Shown piece after piece: positions 7,975-17,737 of a stretch of 54,844 nt of DNA. The position numbers were made by a program, and so were the translations under genes. Under the pieces are notes generated by a model. The model was not told where the DNA came from, made no database searches, and was given only the letters and a program-made list of their open reading frames with translations. The stretch's first letter is position 1, and the number at the start of each line of letters is the position of its first letter. Source of the DNA: Pseudogulbenkiania subflava DSM 22618 (GTDB taxonomy: Bacteria > Pseudomonadota > Gammaproteobacteria > Burkholderiales > Chromobacteriaceae); NCBI RefSeq assembly GCF_900177275.1, contig NZ_FXAG01000002.1, positions 1 through 54,844 on the forward strand, given 5' to 3'.

Positions 7975-8040
7975 GCATGGCCGCCGCCAAGAATCCAAGC
8001 CGCAACGCACTGGAAGCGAGATCGCGAAACCGAGCGAGCA

Positions 8041-8080
8041 GCGACGAGACAGTACTAATAGTACGGCGAGGAGCAGCGCA
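8041..8080. repeat. Dispersed repeat, family B-like core (degenerate copy)
   Basis: In the rdgB-hemW gap, the sequence ending GTACGGCGAGGAGCAGC is the reverse complement of the GCTGCTCGCCGTAC core found in the larger elements at 39731-39878 and 45688-45809. It is centred on a short GTACTAATAGTAC palindrome. The preceding AGCGAGATCGCGAA also resembles the end of the element at 44379-44528. Its GAGGAG also serves as the hemW ribosome site. Confidence 0.5.
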
Positions 8081-9271
8081 GTGACGGTGACAAAGATATC
8101 GCTTTCAGGGCTAAGCGGATTACGTGAACTGCCGCCGCTGTCGTTGTACATCCACTTTCCCTGGTGCGTGCGGAAGTGCCCGTACTGCGACTTCAACTCG
8201 CACGAGGCCAAGAACGGCTTCGATGAAGACGCCTACGTCGCAGCGCTGCTTGCCGACCTCGAAAGCGCCTTGCCGGCGGTGTGGGGGAGGCCGGTGCACA
8301 CCATCTTCATGGGCGGCGGCACCCCGAGCCTGTTCTCGGCACGCGCGATGGACACGCTGCTGGCCGGCATCCGCGCTCGCGTGCGGCTGTATCCGGACGC
8401 CGAGATCACCATGGAGGCCAACCCCGGCACCTTCGAATCGGACAAGTTCAAAGGCTTCCGCGAGGCCGGCATCAACCGCTTATCGATCGGCATCCAGAGC
8501 TTCGACCCGGCGCATCTGAAGGCGCTCGGTCGCATTCACGACGGCGACGAGGCACGCCGTGCGGTCGACATCGCGCTGACGCACTTCGACAACGTCAACC
8601 TCGACCTGATGTACGCGCTACCCGGCCAGACCCTGGAGCAGACTCTGACGGATATGGGCACCGCGTTGTCGTTTGGCGTCACGCACGTTTCGGCGTATCA
8701 CCTGACCATCGAACCCAACACGCTGTTCGCGCGCTACCTGCCGCCCAAGCTGCCGGACGACGAACTGTCGGCCGACATGCAGGAGGCGCTGGAAGCGCGC
8801 CTGGCCGAAGCCGGCTTCCATCACTACGAAACCTCGGCCTTCGCCAGGCCCGGGCGCGAGTGCCGGCACAACCTGAACTACTGGCAGTTTGGCGACTACC
8901 TCGGTATCGGTGCTGGCGCGCACGCCAAGATCAGCGCCCACGACGGCATCGTGCGCGAGATGCGCTACAAGCAGCCGGCCGCCTACCTCAAGGCGGTAGC
9001 CGAGGGCCAGCCGGCGCAAAGCCGCGAGCGCATCGCCCGAGGCGACCTGCCGTTCGAGTTCATGATGAACCTGCTGCGCCTGACCGATGGCTTCGAGCTG
9101 CGCCTGTTCGCCGAACGCACCGGCCTGCCGCTGACGCACATCCAGCGCGAGCTGGCTGAGGCCGAGGCGCAGGGGCTGATCGAACGCGACCTGACCACGC
9201 TCAAGCCGACCCTGAAAGGCCAGCGTTTCCTCAACGACCTGTTAACCCTGTTTCTGAAAGAAGGAGAATAA
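8081..9271 (+). CDS. hemW: HemW, radical SAM heme chaperone
   Basis: A 396-aa radical SAM protein of the HemN/HemW family. The cluster motif CVRKCPYC (CxxxCxxC) follows the LYIHFPWC lead-in typical of HemW, and the GGGTPS and IGIQSF segments fit the radical SAM barrel. HemW proteins bind heme and are thought to deliver it to membrane cytochromes. They were long annotated as oxygen-independent coproporphyrinogen oxidase, but they lack the N-terminal features of HemN. The GTG start at 8081 has a GAGGAG site upstream. ridA follows 2 bp after the stop, so the two are likely co-transcribed. Confidence 0.92.
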   Translation: MTVTKISLSGLSGLRELPPLSLYIHFPWCVRKCPYCDFNSHEAKNGFDEDAYVAALLADLESALPAVWGRPVHTIFMGGGTPSLFSARAMDTLLAGIRARVRLYPDAEITMEANPGTFESDKFKGFREAGINRLSIGIQSFDPAHLKALGRIHDGDEARRAVDIALTHFDNVNLDLMYALPGQTLEQTLTDMGTALSFGVTHVSAYHLTIEPNTLFARYLPPKLPDDELSADMQEALEARLAEAGFHHYETSAFARPGRECRHNLNYWQFGDYLGIGAGAHAKISAHDGIVREMRYKQPAAYLKAVAEGQPAQSRERIARGDLPFEFMMNLLRLTDGFELRLFAERTGLPLTHIQRELAEAEAQGLIERDLTTLKPTLKGQRFLNDLLTLFLKEGE

Positions 9272-9273
9272 GC

Positions 9274-9657
9274 ATGGCAAAAGAAATCATCCACACCGAC
9301 AACGCCCCGGCCGCCATCGGCGCCTACTCGCAGGCCGTCAAGGCCGGCAACACCGTGTACCTGTCGGGCCAGATTCCGCTCGACCCGGCCACCATGACCG
9401 TGGTGGAAGGCGGCTTTGCCGCCGAGGCGCACCAGGTGTTCAAGAACCTCAAGGCCGTGTGCGAAGCCGCCGGCGGCTCGCTCGACCAGATCGTCAAGCT
9501 CAACGCCTACCTGACCGACCTGTCCAACTTCGCCACCTTCAACGAAGTGATGGGCCAGTACATGAGCCAGCCGTTCCCGGCGCGTGCCGCCATCGGCGTG
9601 GCCAGCCTGCCCAAGGGCGTGCAGGTAGAAGCCGACGCGGTGCTGGTGCTGGAATAA
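9274..9657 (+). CDS. ridA: RidA family enamine/imine deaminase
   Basis: A 127-aa YjgF/YER057c/UK114-family protein. RidA hydrolyses reactive 2-aminoacrylate and related enamines released by PLP enzymes, protecting them from inactivation. The conserved [20 protein letters not shown] segment, the [14 protein letters not shown] segment with the arginine that binds the substrate carboxylate, and the final glutamate (VLVLE) are all present, so an active deaminase is expected. It starts 2 bp after hemW with a strong AAGGAG site and is followed by a terminator, making it the last gene of the rdgB-hemW-ridA run. Confidence 0.95.
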   Translation: MAKEIIHTDNAPAAIGAYSQAVKAGNTVYLSGQIPLDPATMTVVEGGFAAEAHQVFKNLKAVCEAAGGSLDQIVKLNAYLTDLSNFATFNEVMGQYMSQPFPARAAIGVASLPKGVQVEADAVLVLE

Positions 9658-9677
9658 GCGCTTTCGCACGCACAAAC

Positions 9678-9701
9678 AAGCGGCCTCAGGGCCGCTTTTT
9701 T
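9678..9701 (+). terminator. Intrinsic terminator after ridA
   Basis: Stem AAGCGGCC / GGCCGCTT with a TCAG loop, followed by a T-run. Confidence 0.9.
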
Positions 9702-9796
9702 GTTTTTGGCGGGGAATACAGTGTTCAACCCATCGCTAATGGGCAGCCGGGCCGCATCATGTTAATTTGCAGTACAGATCACCATAGGACGCTGAC

Positions 9797-10432
9797 ATGA
9801 TTGGCATCGAGACATTAGGGTTGTTCTTGCTGAGTGTGATGCTGCTGTTGCTGTCACCAGGACCGAACATGGCGTTCCTGCTGTCGTACAGCACCCTGCA
9901 GGGCGCTCGCGCCGGTTATGCCGTGGCGCTGGGTATTCTGCTGGCGGACGTGGTGCTGACCCTGCTGACAGCGGGTGGGGTGACGGCGATGCTGATGGCT
10001 TGGCCGCCACTGTTCGATGCATTGCGCCTGGCTGGTGCAGCTTACCTAGTGTGGCTGGCCTGGAAAGCCTGGCGCAGCGGAGGCCTGATGGCCTTGGCCA
10101 TCCAGCCCAAACGGCGCGAGAGCGAGATCTTGCGCATGGCCATGTTCAATAGCCTGCTCAACCCCAAGGCGCTGCTGTTTTTCATGGTGTTCTTGCCGCA
10201 GTTCGTGAATGCGTCGCAGGGCCATGTCGGCTGGCAACTTTGCCAGTTGGGTGCGGTGCTGACTCTAGCGGCGTTCCTGTTTCATGCCCTGCTGGGCCGC
10301 ATGGCGGCATCGGTCAGCGGCTGGCTGACACGCCAGCCGGGCTTTGCGGTATGGCAGGGGAGGGTGCTGGCCATCGTGCTGCTCGGTCTGGCTGCGCGCT
10401 TGCTGCTGTTGCAGCGTCCGGCACAAGGTTAG
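9797..10432 (+). CDS. LysE/RhtB family amino-acid exporter
   Basis: A 211-aa inner-membrane protein with about six hydrophobic segments. The N-terminal SPGPNMAFLLSYSTLQGARAG motif is the signature of the LysE/RhtB translocator family, which exports amino acids and related metabolites. The AAYLVWLAWKAWRSGG segment and NPKALLFFMVFLPQF also fit. The substrate cannot be read from the sequence. The PhzF-like gene follows 35 bp downstream on the same strand, so the two may be expressed together. Confidence 0.9.
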   Translation: MIGIETLGLFLLSVMLLLLSPGPNMAFLLSYSTLQGARAGYAVALGILLADVVLTLLTAGGVTAMLMAWPPLFDALRLAGAAYLVWLAWKAWRSGGLMALAIQPKRRESEILRMAMFNSLLNPKALLFFMVFLPQFVNASQGHVGWQLCQLGAVLTLAAFLFHALLGRMAASVSGWLTRQPGFAVWQGRVLAIVLLGLAARLLLLQRPAQG

Positions 10433-10467
10433 CCATCATGCAAAAAAGCTCCCTGTTAGGAGTCGCG

Positions 10468-11313
10468 ATGCGCTCGTTCTCCTTCCAACTCGTCAACGTG
10501 TTTGCCGAAAGCCACTTCGGCGGTAACCCATTAGCTGTGTTCACTGATGCCGAAGGGCTCGACGACGCCACCATGCAGGCCATCGCGCGCCAGTTCAACC
10601 TGTCGGAAACGGTGTTCCTGTTTCCGTCCGGCACAGCGGCGGCGCGGCTACGCATCTTCACTCCGAGTTACGAACTGCCGTTCGCCGGGCACCCCACGCT
10701 CGGCAGCGCCGCGGTGCTGCACCGACTGGGTCGGTCTGGTGACGACTTCGTGTTGGAAACCAACGCAGGGCCGATTCCACTGACACAACGCGACGGCGTG
10801 TTTACGCTGCAGGCCAACGCCGCCACGGCCCGGCCATCAGGGCTCAGTCTGGCGGACACCGCCGAGATGCTCGGCCTCTCCGCCGCCGACATCGTCGCTG
10901 CGCCGGAATGGGTCAGTACCGGCTCCGAGCAACTGCTGGTGCGCATCGCCAGCCGCGAAGCGGTGCAGGCGGCACGCCCCGATCCTCAACTGTTCATGCA
11001 GCGCGCCACGCTCCATCCCGGCCGCAGCGTCGCCTACCTGTGGTATGAGAACGACAACGTCGCCACGGTGCGGCTGTTCTTCGAGCAGCATGGCGCGGTG
11101 ATCGAAGACCCGGGCACCGGCTCGGCCTGCGCCAACCTCGGTGGCTGGTGCGCACTGAACGGCCATCAGCCGCTGGCGTGGCGCGTGGAGCAGGGTCACG
11201 CCATCGACCGCCTCAATGTGTTGGAACTGACAGTGAGCGCGGCGGGCGAGGTACGTGTCGGCGGGCGTGTCATTTTTGTCGGTTCCGGGGTGTTCGAGTT
11301 ACCCGGTTCTTGA
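10468..11313 (+). CDS. PhzF family isomerase/epimerase
   Basis: A 281-aa PhzF-fold protein with two similar halves. The opening (VNVFAESHFGGNPLAVF), the NLSETVF segment with the conserved catalytic-type glutamate, TPSYELPFAGHPTLGSA and DPGTGSACANLGGW are the family's hallmarks. True PhzF isomerises a phenazine precursor, but no phenazine genes are nearby, so this is more likely one of the many paralogues of unknown substrate. I chose the ATG at 10468, which has TAGGAG six bases upstream. An in-frame ATG at 10438 would add 10 residues not typical of the family. Confidence 0.88.
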   Translation: MRSFSFQLVNVFAESHFGGNPLAVFTDAEGLDDATMQAIARQFNLSETVFLFPSGTAAARLRIFTPSYELPFAGHPTLGSAAVLHRLGRSGDDFVLETNAGPIPLTQRDGVFTLQANAATARPSGLSLADTAEMLGLSAADIVAAPEWVSTGSEQLLVRIASREAVQAARPDPQLFMQRATLHPGRSVAYLWYENDNVATVRLFFEQHGAVIEDPGTGSACANLGGWCALNGHQPLAWRVEQGHAIDRLNVLELTVSAAGEVRVGGRVIFVGSGVFELPGS

Positions 11314-11397
11314 CGCTGAATCGGCGTGAAGGCATCCTCGAGCTACGGCTCCAAACCAACGTTTAAATAGTGGGCTGACACGAGGAGAGGAATAATT

Positions 11398-11832
11398 ATG
11401 AAACACCTTGCAAAACTGGCGCTGCTGGCCCTGGCTGGAGGCATGTTGGCCCAGTCGGCGCTGGCACAAAGCGCCGCCGGCACCTGGAAGACCATCGACG
11501 ACGAGACCAAGCAGGCCAAGGCGCTGGTGCAGATCAGCGAAGGGGCCGACGGTCAGCTGTCGGGCAAGATCATCAAGCTGTTCAACAAGCCGGATGCCGT
11601 GTGCGAGAAGTGCGATGGCGCCAACAAGGGCAAGCCGGTCAATGGCCTGACCATCGTCTGGGGGCTGAAAAAGGACGGCGAGGCCTGGAACGGCGGCGAG
11701 ATCCTCGACCCCAAGTCCGGCAAGGTCTACAGCGCCAAGATGAAGCTGGTGGACGGCGGCAACAGGCTGGAGGTGCGTGGCTTCCTCGGCGTGTCGCTGC
11801 TGGGGAGAACCCAGGTGTGGGAGCGCCAGTAA
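11398..11832 (+). CDS. Exported DUF2147 protein
   Basis: A 144-aa protein with a Sec signal peptide (about residues 1-23, ending ALAQS), so the mature part is periplasmic. The mature domain, with AGTWKTIDDETKQAKALVQI, a CEKC pair and the ending GFLGVSLLGRTQVWER, is the DUF2147 lipocalin-like domain common in Gram-negative bacteria. Its function is not established. A strong AGGAGAGG ribosome site precedes the start. Confidence 0.88.
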   Translation: MKHLAKLALLALAGGMLAQSALAQSAAGTWKTIDDETKQAKALVQISEGADGQLSGKIIKLFNKPDAVCEKCDGANKGKPVNGLTIVWGLKKDGEAWNGGEILDPKSGKVYSAKMKLVDGGNRLEVRGFLGVSLLGRTQVWERQ

Positions 11833-11844
11833 GCGCATGACATC

Positions 11845-12010
11845 AGGCGGCTGGGCCGTCGCATCTTGAGTGCCGGTGGAGTGCGTGCGACTTTATCGCG
11901 GAGATTTGCACGCAGAAATTCACTCCGCGATACGGAATCCCCATGTACGCGGTTTACATTTCGGTTCCTGTGCTCCGGCCACACTCAACCTGCCTCGGCT
12001 CGCTCGCCTA
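11845..12010. repeat. Dispersed palindromic element, family A copy 1
   Basis: The left flank (AGGCGGCT ... GCATCTTGAGTG) and right flank (CGGTTCCTGTGCTCCGGC, ACACTCAACCTGC, GGCTCGCTC) match the element at 41362-41532, while the middle differs and forms its own CGCGGAG/CTCCGCG stem. The TTGAGTG/CACTCAA pair is an internal inverted repeat. It lies between the DUF2147 gene and recG. No protein is encoded. Confidence 0.7.
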
Positions 12011-12041
12011 GCGGGGTTAAATCCCGCAGTGACCCTTCCGG

Positions 12042-12080
12042 GGCGGATGACACCGCGGTGTCTTCCGCCTTTTTGTTTTT
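12042..12080 (+). terminator. Intrinsic terminator upstream of recG
   Basis: GGCGGA / TCCGCC enclose the perfect palindrome GACACCGCGGTGTC and are followed by TTTTTG and a second T-run. It should end transcription coming from the DUF2147 gene. A TACAAT box a few bases later (12085-12090) may be the recG -10. Confidence 0.75.
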
Positions 12081-12098
12081 CGGTACAATCGGCCGGTG

Positions 12099-14147
12099 AT
12101 GAGTACCTTTCCCGATATCGCCAGCCAGCCGCCCGCCGTGGCGCCCGCTACCGCCAAGCGGCTGGAGAAGCTGGGCATCCGCCGCCGTTTCGATCTCGTC
12201 CTGCATCTGCCGCTGCGCTACGAGGACGAGACGCACCTCTACCCGATCGCCCAGGCGCCGTATGGCCAGGCGGTGCTGGTGGAGGGCGAGGTGGTGGCGC
12301 ACGAAGTGCAGTACCGCCCGCGCAAGCAGCTCCTGGTGCAGCTCGAGGACAAGAGCGGCACGCTGATGCTGCGCTTCATCCATTTCTATCCCAACCATCT
12401 CAAGCAGCTGGCGCAAGGCAAGCGCGTACGCGCGCTGGGCGAGGTGCGGCGCGGTTTTCGCGGCGACGAGATGGTGCATCCGAAGATTCGCGAGGTGCTG
12501 GAGGGGGACCCGCTGGCCGACAGCCTTACGCCGATCTACCCCACCGTCAATGGCCTGACCCAACCGGTGTTGCGCCGGCTGATCCATGCCGAGCTGAAGG
12601 CGCAAACCCTGGGTGAAACCCTGCCGGAAGCCGTGCGAGGGCAGCTCGGGCTGGTGCCGTTCGCCGACTCCATCCGCCTGCTGCATGCGCCGACGCCGGA
12701 ATACTCCGCCACCCAGCTCGCCGACCCGGCCTTGCCGGCCTGGCAGCGCCTGAAGTTCGACGAACTGCTGGCGCAGCAGCTGTCGATGCGGCTGGCCTAC
12801 CGGGCGCGGCGGCGCGGCAAGGCGCCGGTGATCGCCGGTGACGGCCGGCTGCGCGCCGCGCTGTCCGCCAGCCTGCCGTTCGCGCTGACGGCAGCGCAGC
12901 AGAAGGTGCTGGGCGAAATCACCGCCGATCTGGCGCAGCCCCACCCCATGCACCGCCTGCTGCAGGGCGACGTCGGCAGCGGCAAGACCGTGGTCGCGGC
13001 GTTGAGCGCGCTGGCGGCGATCGAGGCCGGTTTCCAGGTGGCACTGATGGCGCCGACCGAGATCCTCGCGGAGCAGCACTACCTCAAGCTCTCAGCCTGG
13101 CTGGCGCCGCTCGGCATCGAGGTGGCCTGGCTGAGCGGTTCGCTGCGCAAGAAGCAGAAGAGCGCGGCGCTGGAGCAGGTCGCCAGCGGCCAGGCGCGGC
13201 TGGTGATCGGCACCCATGCGCTGTTCCAGGACGAGGTGGTGTTCGACAACCTGGGCTTCTCCATCGTCGACGAGCAGCACCGCTTCGGCGTCGGCCAGCG
13301 CCTGGCACTGCAGGGCAAGGGCGGCGAGCCGCACCAGCTGATGATGTCGGCCACGCCGATCCCGCGCACGCTGGCGATGAGCTTCTACGCCGATCTCGAC
13401 GTCTCGGTGATCGACGAATTGCCGCCGGGGCGCACCCCGATTGTTACCAAGCTCATCAACAGCGCGCGCCGCGACGAGGTGGTGGCCTACGTCGACCGCA
13501 CCTGTGCCGGCGGCCAGCAGGCCTACTGGGTATGCCCGCTGATCGAGGAGTCGGAAACCCTGCAACTGCAGACCGCGGTCGATACCCACGCCCAGTTGGC
13601 CGAAGACCTGCCGCACTGGCGCGTGGGTCTGGTGCACGGACGTATGAAAGCGTCGGAAAAGGCCGAAGTGATGGCCGCGTTCGCCGCCAACGAACTGCAG
13701 GTGCTGGTGGCCACCACGGTGATCGAGGTCGGCGTCGACGTGCCCAATGCCAGCCTGATGGTGATCGAGCACGCCGAGCGCATGGGATTGGCGCAACTGC
13801 ACCAGCTGCGCGGGCGGGTCGGGCGCGGCGCCGCCAAGAGCGCCTGCGTGCTGATGTTCGATACCCCGTTGTCGGAACTGGCCAAGGCACGGCTCAAGGT
13901 GATCTACGAAAACACCGACGGCTTCGAGATCGCGCGCCAGGACCTCAACATCCGCGGTCCCGGCGAATTCCTCGGCGCTCGCCAGAGCGGCCTGCCGATG
14001 CTGCGTTTCGCCGACCTGGAACAGGATATCGAACTGCTGGAGGCGGCCAAGGAACTGGCACCCGAGCTGCTCAAACGTTGGCCGAACGAAGCCGCGGCCC
14101 ATCTCACGCGCTGGCTCGCCGGGCGCGAGCATTTCCTCAAGGCATGA
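12099..14147 (+). CDS. recG: ATP-dependent DNA helicase RecG
   Basis: A 682-aa branch-migration helicase that remodels stalled forks and Holliday junctions. An N-terminal wedge/OB-fold part (about residues 1-260) is followed by the SF2 core with LQGDVGSGKT (Walker A), VDEQHRFGVGQR (DEQH box), MMSATPIPRTLA, and LRGRVGRG near the end of the helicase core, all as in RecG. Length is normal. A GTG directly before the ATG at 12099 is an alternative start. There is no strong ribosome site, and a possible -10 box ends 9 bases before the ATG, so the transcript may be nearly leaderless. Confidence 0.97.
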   Translation: MSTFPDIASQPPAVAPATAKRLEKLGIRRRFDLVLHLPLRYEDETHLYPIAQAPYGQAVLVEGEVVAHEVQYRPRKQLLVQLEDKSGTLMLRFIHFYPNHLKQLAQGKRVRALGEVRRGFRGDEMVHPKIREVLEGDPLADSLTPIYPTVNGLTQPVLRRLIHAELKAQTLGETLPEAVRGQLGLVPFADSIRLLHAPTPEYSATQLADPALPAWQRLKFDELLAQQLSMRLAYRARRRGKAPVIAGDGRLRAALSASLPFALTAAQQKVLGEITADLAQPHPMHRLLQGDVGSGKTVVAALSALAAIEAGFQVALMAPTEILAEQHYLKLSAWLAPLGIEVAWLSGSLRKKQKSAALEQVASGQARLVIGTHALFQDEVVFDNLGFSIVDEQHRFGVGQRLALQGKGGEPHQLMMSATPIPRTLAMSFYADLDVSVIDELPPGRTPIVTKLINSARRDEVVAYVDRTCAGGQQAYWVCPLIEESETLQLQTAVDTHAQLAEDLPHWRVGLVHGRMKASEKAEVMAAFAANELQVLVATTVIEVGVDVPNASLMVIEHAERMGLAQLHQLRGRVGRGAAKSACVLMFDTPLSELAKARLKVIYENTDGFEIARQDLNIRGPGEFLGARQSGLPMLRFADLEQDIELLEAAKELAPELLKRWPNEAAAHLTRWLAGREHFLKA

Positions 14148-14171
14148 AAAAAGGGCCGCATGAAGCGGCCC
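14147..14171 (-). terminator. Terminator for minus strand near recG end
   Basis: GGGCCGC / GCGGCCC with an ATGAA loop, with a run of T on the minus strand. It can stop transcripts coming from the pit gene. Two further hairpins without T-runs lie between here and pit: GCCCGGC-TTT-GCCGGGT near 14260 and AGGGCCGC/GCGGCCCT at 14316-14336. No gene is seen in 14172-14357. Confidence 0.7.
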
Positions 14172-14357
14172 TCGAGCGTAGCGAGGCTCCCTTGCAGGGC
14201 AAGGGCGGGGGGATTGGGAATAGATGGGCAGGCTGCGGAGTCAAATACTTGGGTGGAGAGGCCCGGCTTTGCCGGGTCCTGTAAAAACGCATCGAAGTAC
14301 TTTGTCAGCAGCCGGAGGGCCGCTTGCAGCGGCCCTGGTCTTGTCCTGCGGCAACGC

Positions 14358-15818
14358 TCAGACGAACAGATGCACGCCGAGGTAGTAGAAGCCGATCGAC
14401 AGTCCGATGCACACCGGCAGCGTCAGAATCCACGCCATCAGGATGCTTTTCAGTGTCGACAGCTGCAGGCCGGAACGGCCTACCACCATGGTGCCCGCCA
14501 CCGCGCTCGACAGCACGTGGGTGGTCGAGGCCGGGGCACCCACCAGGCTGGCCAGGCCGATCGCCACGCCGGTGACGATCTGCGCCGACATCCCTTGCGA
14601 ATAGGTCATGTCCTTCTTGCCGATCTTCTCGCCCACGGTCAGCGCCACGCGCTTCCAGCCCACCATGGTGCCGATGCCGATCGCCAGAGCCACCGCCGCG
14701 ATCACCCACATCGGGGCGTACTCGGTGGTGACCGTCAGGTCGCGCTGGATGCCCTTCAGCTGTTTTTTCTCGACGTCGCCGATGCTGGCGATCTTGGCGA
14801 TCTTCTTGGCGCTGTCGGCCAGGCAGATCAGCTGGGTGCGGATGGCCCAGCGCTGGCTTTCCGGCAACTGCTGGAAGCTTCGGGCCTCGCCGATCGCCGA
14901 CAGCAGCGTGCCGGCGTACTGTTGCGTGGCCGCCGGGCTGCAGCTGAAGGCCTGCGTCGGCTTGGCGGAGGCCGGGTACTGCGCCAGGATCGCCGACTCG
15001 TTGCGCTGGTACAGCTCCTTGAGCTGCAGCGCGGCGATCTTGGTGTGTTCGATCTGGATCGGGTCGCTGTCCAGATTCACCACGAACTGCGCCGGCACGA
15101 TGCCGATCAGCACCAGCATCACCAGGCCGACCCCCTTCTGACCATCGTTCGAACCGTGCGAGAAGCTCAGGCCCATCGACGACACGATCAGCATGAAGCG
15201 CGCCCAGAACGGCGGATGCTTGCGCCCTTCGATCTGCTGGCGCTGGAACGGGCTCTTGTGGATGTTGCTGCGCGGCCACCAGTTCATCAGCAGGTAGAGC
15301 AGCAGGCCGGCCAAGCCGGCGCCGAACAGCGGCGAAAACAGCAGCGACATGCCGACGTCGATCGCCTTGCCCCAATTGATGCCGGTGCTGACATCAGTAC
15401 CGTTGATCAGCGAGTTGCCGATGCCGATGCCGAGGATCGAACCGATCAGGGTGTGCGAGCTGGAGGAGGGGATGCCGAAATACCAGGTGCCGAGGTTCCA
15501 GATGATGGCCGAAGCCAGCAGCGAGAACACCATCACCATGCCGCGGTTCGAGTTGACCGCCACCAGCAGGTCCACCGGCAACAGGTTGACGATGGCGTAG
15601 GCCACGGCCAGACCGCCGGTCAGCACCCCGAGGAAGTTGAAGATGCCCGACAGCATAACCGCCGCTTGCGGTTTCATCGACTGGGTATAGATCACCGTCG
15701 CCACGGCGTTGGCGGTGTCATGGAAGCCATTGATGAATTCGAAGGCCAGAACGAAGCCCAGTGACAGGATCAGGGTCAGGGCCACATGGGTTTCCAGCCC
15801 TGAAAAGATGTCCAGCAT
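14358..15818 (-). CDS. pit: Low-affinity inorganic phosphate transporter, Pit family
   Basis: A 486-aa inner-membrane permease driven by the proton gradient; Pit carriers move metal-phosphate complexes. The two duplicated family signatures are present: GFHDTANAVATVI near residue 35 and SHGSNDGQKGVG in the middle. About ten hydrophobic segments flank a central hydrophilic loop. I chose the ATG at 15818; an upstream TTG at 15830 would add four residues. It lies next to the high-affinity pstSCAB operon on the same strand, so low- and high-affinity phosphate uptake are grouped here. Confidence 0.92.
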   Translation of the reverse strand: MLDIFSGLETHVALTLILSLGFVLAFEFINGFHDTANAVATVIYTQSMKPQAAVMLSGIFNFLGVLTGGLAVAYAIVNLLPVDLLVAVNSNRGMVMVFSLLASAIIWNLGTWYFGIPSSSSHTLIGSILGIGIGNSLINGTDVSTGINWGKAIDVGMSLLFSPLFGAGLAGLLLYLLMNWWPRSNIHKSPFQRQQIEGRKHPPFWARFMLIVSSMGLSFSHGSNDGQKGVGLVMLVLIGIVPAQFVVNLDSDPIQIEHTKIAALQLKELYQRNESAILAQYPASAKPTQAFSCSPAATQQYAGTLLSAIGEARSFQQLPESQRWAIRTQLICLADSAKKIAKIASIGDVEKKQLKGIQRDLTVTTEYAPMWVIAAVALAIGIGTMVGWKRVALTVGEKIGKKDMTYSQGMSAQIVTGVAIGLASLVGAPASTTHVLSSAVAGTMVVGRSGLQLSTLKSILMAWILTLPVCIGLSIGFYYLGVHLFV

Positions 15819-15983
15819 GATAAGTTTCAAAAAGATGAAAGAAGGGCGGAATTGTTGGCTTTGGCCGGGGGAACGTCAAGTTTTTCACGCCGGGTGTGGC
15901 AATGGAGGCAGGGTGCACCACGCCAACTTGACGGCGGCAAATCCAGCATTCCGTCATAGTCACGCCACGGGCATCCACAAAGC

Positions 15984-16010
15984 AAAACGCCCCTGCAGGC
16001 AGGGGCGTGG
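15984..16010 (-). terminator. Terminator of the pst operon
   Basis: CGCCCCTG / CAGGGGCG stem followed on the minus strand by TTTTGCTTTG, 24 bp after the pstB stop. The gap up to the pit start holds no gene. Confidence 0.8.
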
Positions 16011-16033
16011 CAAATGGCGTGCGGCGACGGCGA

Positions 16034-16798
16034 TCAGCCGAACTTGCCGGTGATGTAATCCTCGGTCGCCTTCTTTTTCGGCGTGGTGAAGATCGCATCG
16101 GTATCGCCGAACTCCACCATCTCGCCCAGGTACATGTAGGCGGTGTAGTCGGATACCCGCGCCGCCTGCTGCATGTTGTGGGTCACGATGGCGATGGTGT
16201 AGTCCTCTTTCAGTTCGTGGATCAGCTCTTCGATGTGGGCGGTCGAGATCGGGTCCAGCGCCGAGGTCGGTTCATCCAGCAGCAGCACTTCCGGACGCGA
16301 CGCCACGGCACGGGCGATGCACAGGCGCTGCTGCTGGCCGCCGGACAGCGAATTGCCCGACTGCTTCAGTTTGTCCTTCACCTCGTTCCACAATGCCGCC
16401 TTGCGCAGCGCCCATTCCACGCGGTCGTCCATCTCCGCCTTCGACAGTTTCTCGTACAGCTTCACGCCGAAGGTGATGTTGTCGTAGATCGACATCGGGA
16501 ACGGCGTCGGCTTCTGGAACACCATGCCGACCTTGGCGCGCAGCAGGTTGATGTCGACGTCGCGGCCGAGGATGTTGTGGCCGTCGAGCAGGATCTCGCC
16601 TTCCGCATTCAGCCCGGGGTAGAGCTGGAACATGCGGTTGAAGGTGCGCAGCAGGGTCGACTTGCCGCAGCCCGAGGGGCCGATGAAGGCGGTTACCTTG
16701 CGCGAGGCGATGTCGAGGTTGATGCCCTTCAGGGCGTGAAACTTGCCGTAGTAAAAGTTCAGATTCTTGACCTGAAGCTTGATGTTGTTTTCAGCCAT
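16034..16798 (-). CDS. pstB: Phosphate ABC transporter ATP-binding protein PstB
   Basis: A 254-aa ABC ATPase that powers phosphate import through PstCA. It has Walker [10 protein letters not shown], a Q-loop ([12 protein letters not shown], the PstB-specific form), the signature [13 protein letters not shown], Walker [13 protein letters not shown] and the switch histidine in IVTHNM. The ATG at 16798 is preferred over a TTG at 16807. It starts 12 bp after pstA and is the last gene of the operon: phoU, often found after pstB, is missing. Confidence 0.97.
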   Translation of the reverse strand: MAENNIKLQVKNLNFYYGKFHALKGINLDIASRKVTAFIGPSGCGKSTLLRTFNRMFQLYPGLNAEGEILLDGHNILGRDVDINLLRAKVGMVFQKPTPFPMSIYDNITFGVKLYEKLSKAEMDDRVEWALRKAALWNEVKDKLKQSGNSLSGGQQQRLCIARAVASRPEVLLLDEPTSALDPISTAHIEELIHELKEDYTIAIVTHNMQQAARVSDYTAYMYLGEMVEFGDTDAIFTTPKKKATEDYITGKFG

Positions 16799-16810
16799 GT
16801 CCGTCAAGCC

Positions 16811-17737
16811 TTAATGCGATTGGGTTTTCTGACTGCCCATCCAGCGGGCAATGATGTTCAGCGCCAGCACGCTGAAGGTGATCAGCAGCGACCCGGCCCA
16901 GGCCAGGGTGTGCCAGTCGGCGTAGGGGCTCATGGCGAACTGGAAGATCACGATAGGCAGGTTGGCCATCGGCTGGTTCATATTGCTGTTCCAGAACTGG
17001 TTGTTCAGCGCGGTGAACAGCAGCGGCGCGGTCTCGCCGGAAATGCGCGCCACCGCCAGCAGAATGCCGGTCAGCACCCCGGCCTTGGCCGAGCGCAGCG
17101 TCACGTACAGCGTCACCTTCCACTGCGGCGCACCCAGTGCCGCCGCGGCTTCGCGCAGGCTGCCCGGCACCAGTCGCAGCATGTTCTCGGTGGTGCGCAC
17201 CACCACCGGAATCACCAGGATCGACAAGGCCAGCGCCCCGGCCCAGCCGGAAAAGTGGCCGACGCTGACCACGTACATCTCGTAGATGAACAGGCCGATC
17301 ACGATCGACGGCGCCGACAGCAGGATGTCGTTGATGAAACGGGTCGCCGGCGCCAGCCAGCCACGCTGGCCGAACTCGGCCAGATAGACGCCTGCCAGGA
17401 TGCCGATCGGCGTACCGATCAGGGTGCCGAACAGCGTCATCAGCAAGCTGCCGTAGATGGCGTTGGCCAAGCCGCCGACGCTGCCCGGGGGCGGCGTGCT
17501 GCGGCTGAACACGTCGAGCGACAGCCCGCCCAGGCCCTGGTCGATCAGGGTCCACAGGATCCAGAACAGCCAGAACAGGCCAAATACCATGGCCATCATC
17601 GACGCCCCCATATTGAAGGCGTTGACGAGGCGGCGGCGGCGGTAAATCGATGGATCCATGGCAAAGCGTCCAGTCTGTCCCGGGCTCTCGGCCGACGAGG
17701 ACGGGATGGCCGCAGGGATATGTGTACGATCATTCAT
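16811..17737 (-). CDS. pstA: Phosphate ABC transporter permease PstA
   Basis: A 308-aa inner-membrane permease with about six membrane segments and the ABC-permease coupling segment [16 protein letters not shown] hydrophilic N-terminus of about 35 residues precedes the first membrane helix. Its start codon overlaps the pstC stop (TAATG), indicating translational coupling. With PstC it forms the channel for phosphate handed over by PstS. Confidence 0.95.
   Translation of the reverse strand: MNDRTHIPAAIPSSSAESPGQTGRFAMDPSIYRRRRLVNAFNMGASMMAMVFGLFWLFWILWTLIDQGLGGLSLDVFSRSTPPPGSVGGLANAIYGSLLMTLFGTLIGTPIGILAGVYLAEFGQRGWLAPATRFINDILLSAPSIVIGLFIYEMYVVSVGHFSGWAGALALSILVIPVVVRTTENMLRLVPGSLREAAAALGAPQWKVTLYVTLRSAKAGVLTGILLAVARISGETAPLLFTALNNQFWNSNMNQPMANLPIVIFQFAMSPYADWHTLAWAGSLLITFSVLALNIIARWMGSQKTQSH

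Noticed and set aside
14160-15764. 534-codon plus-strand frame
   Set aside because: Antisense to the Pit transporter; composition is typical of a GC-driven shadow.
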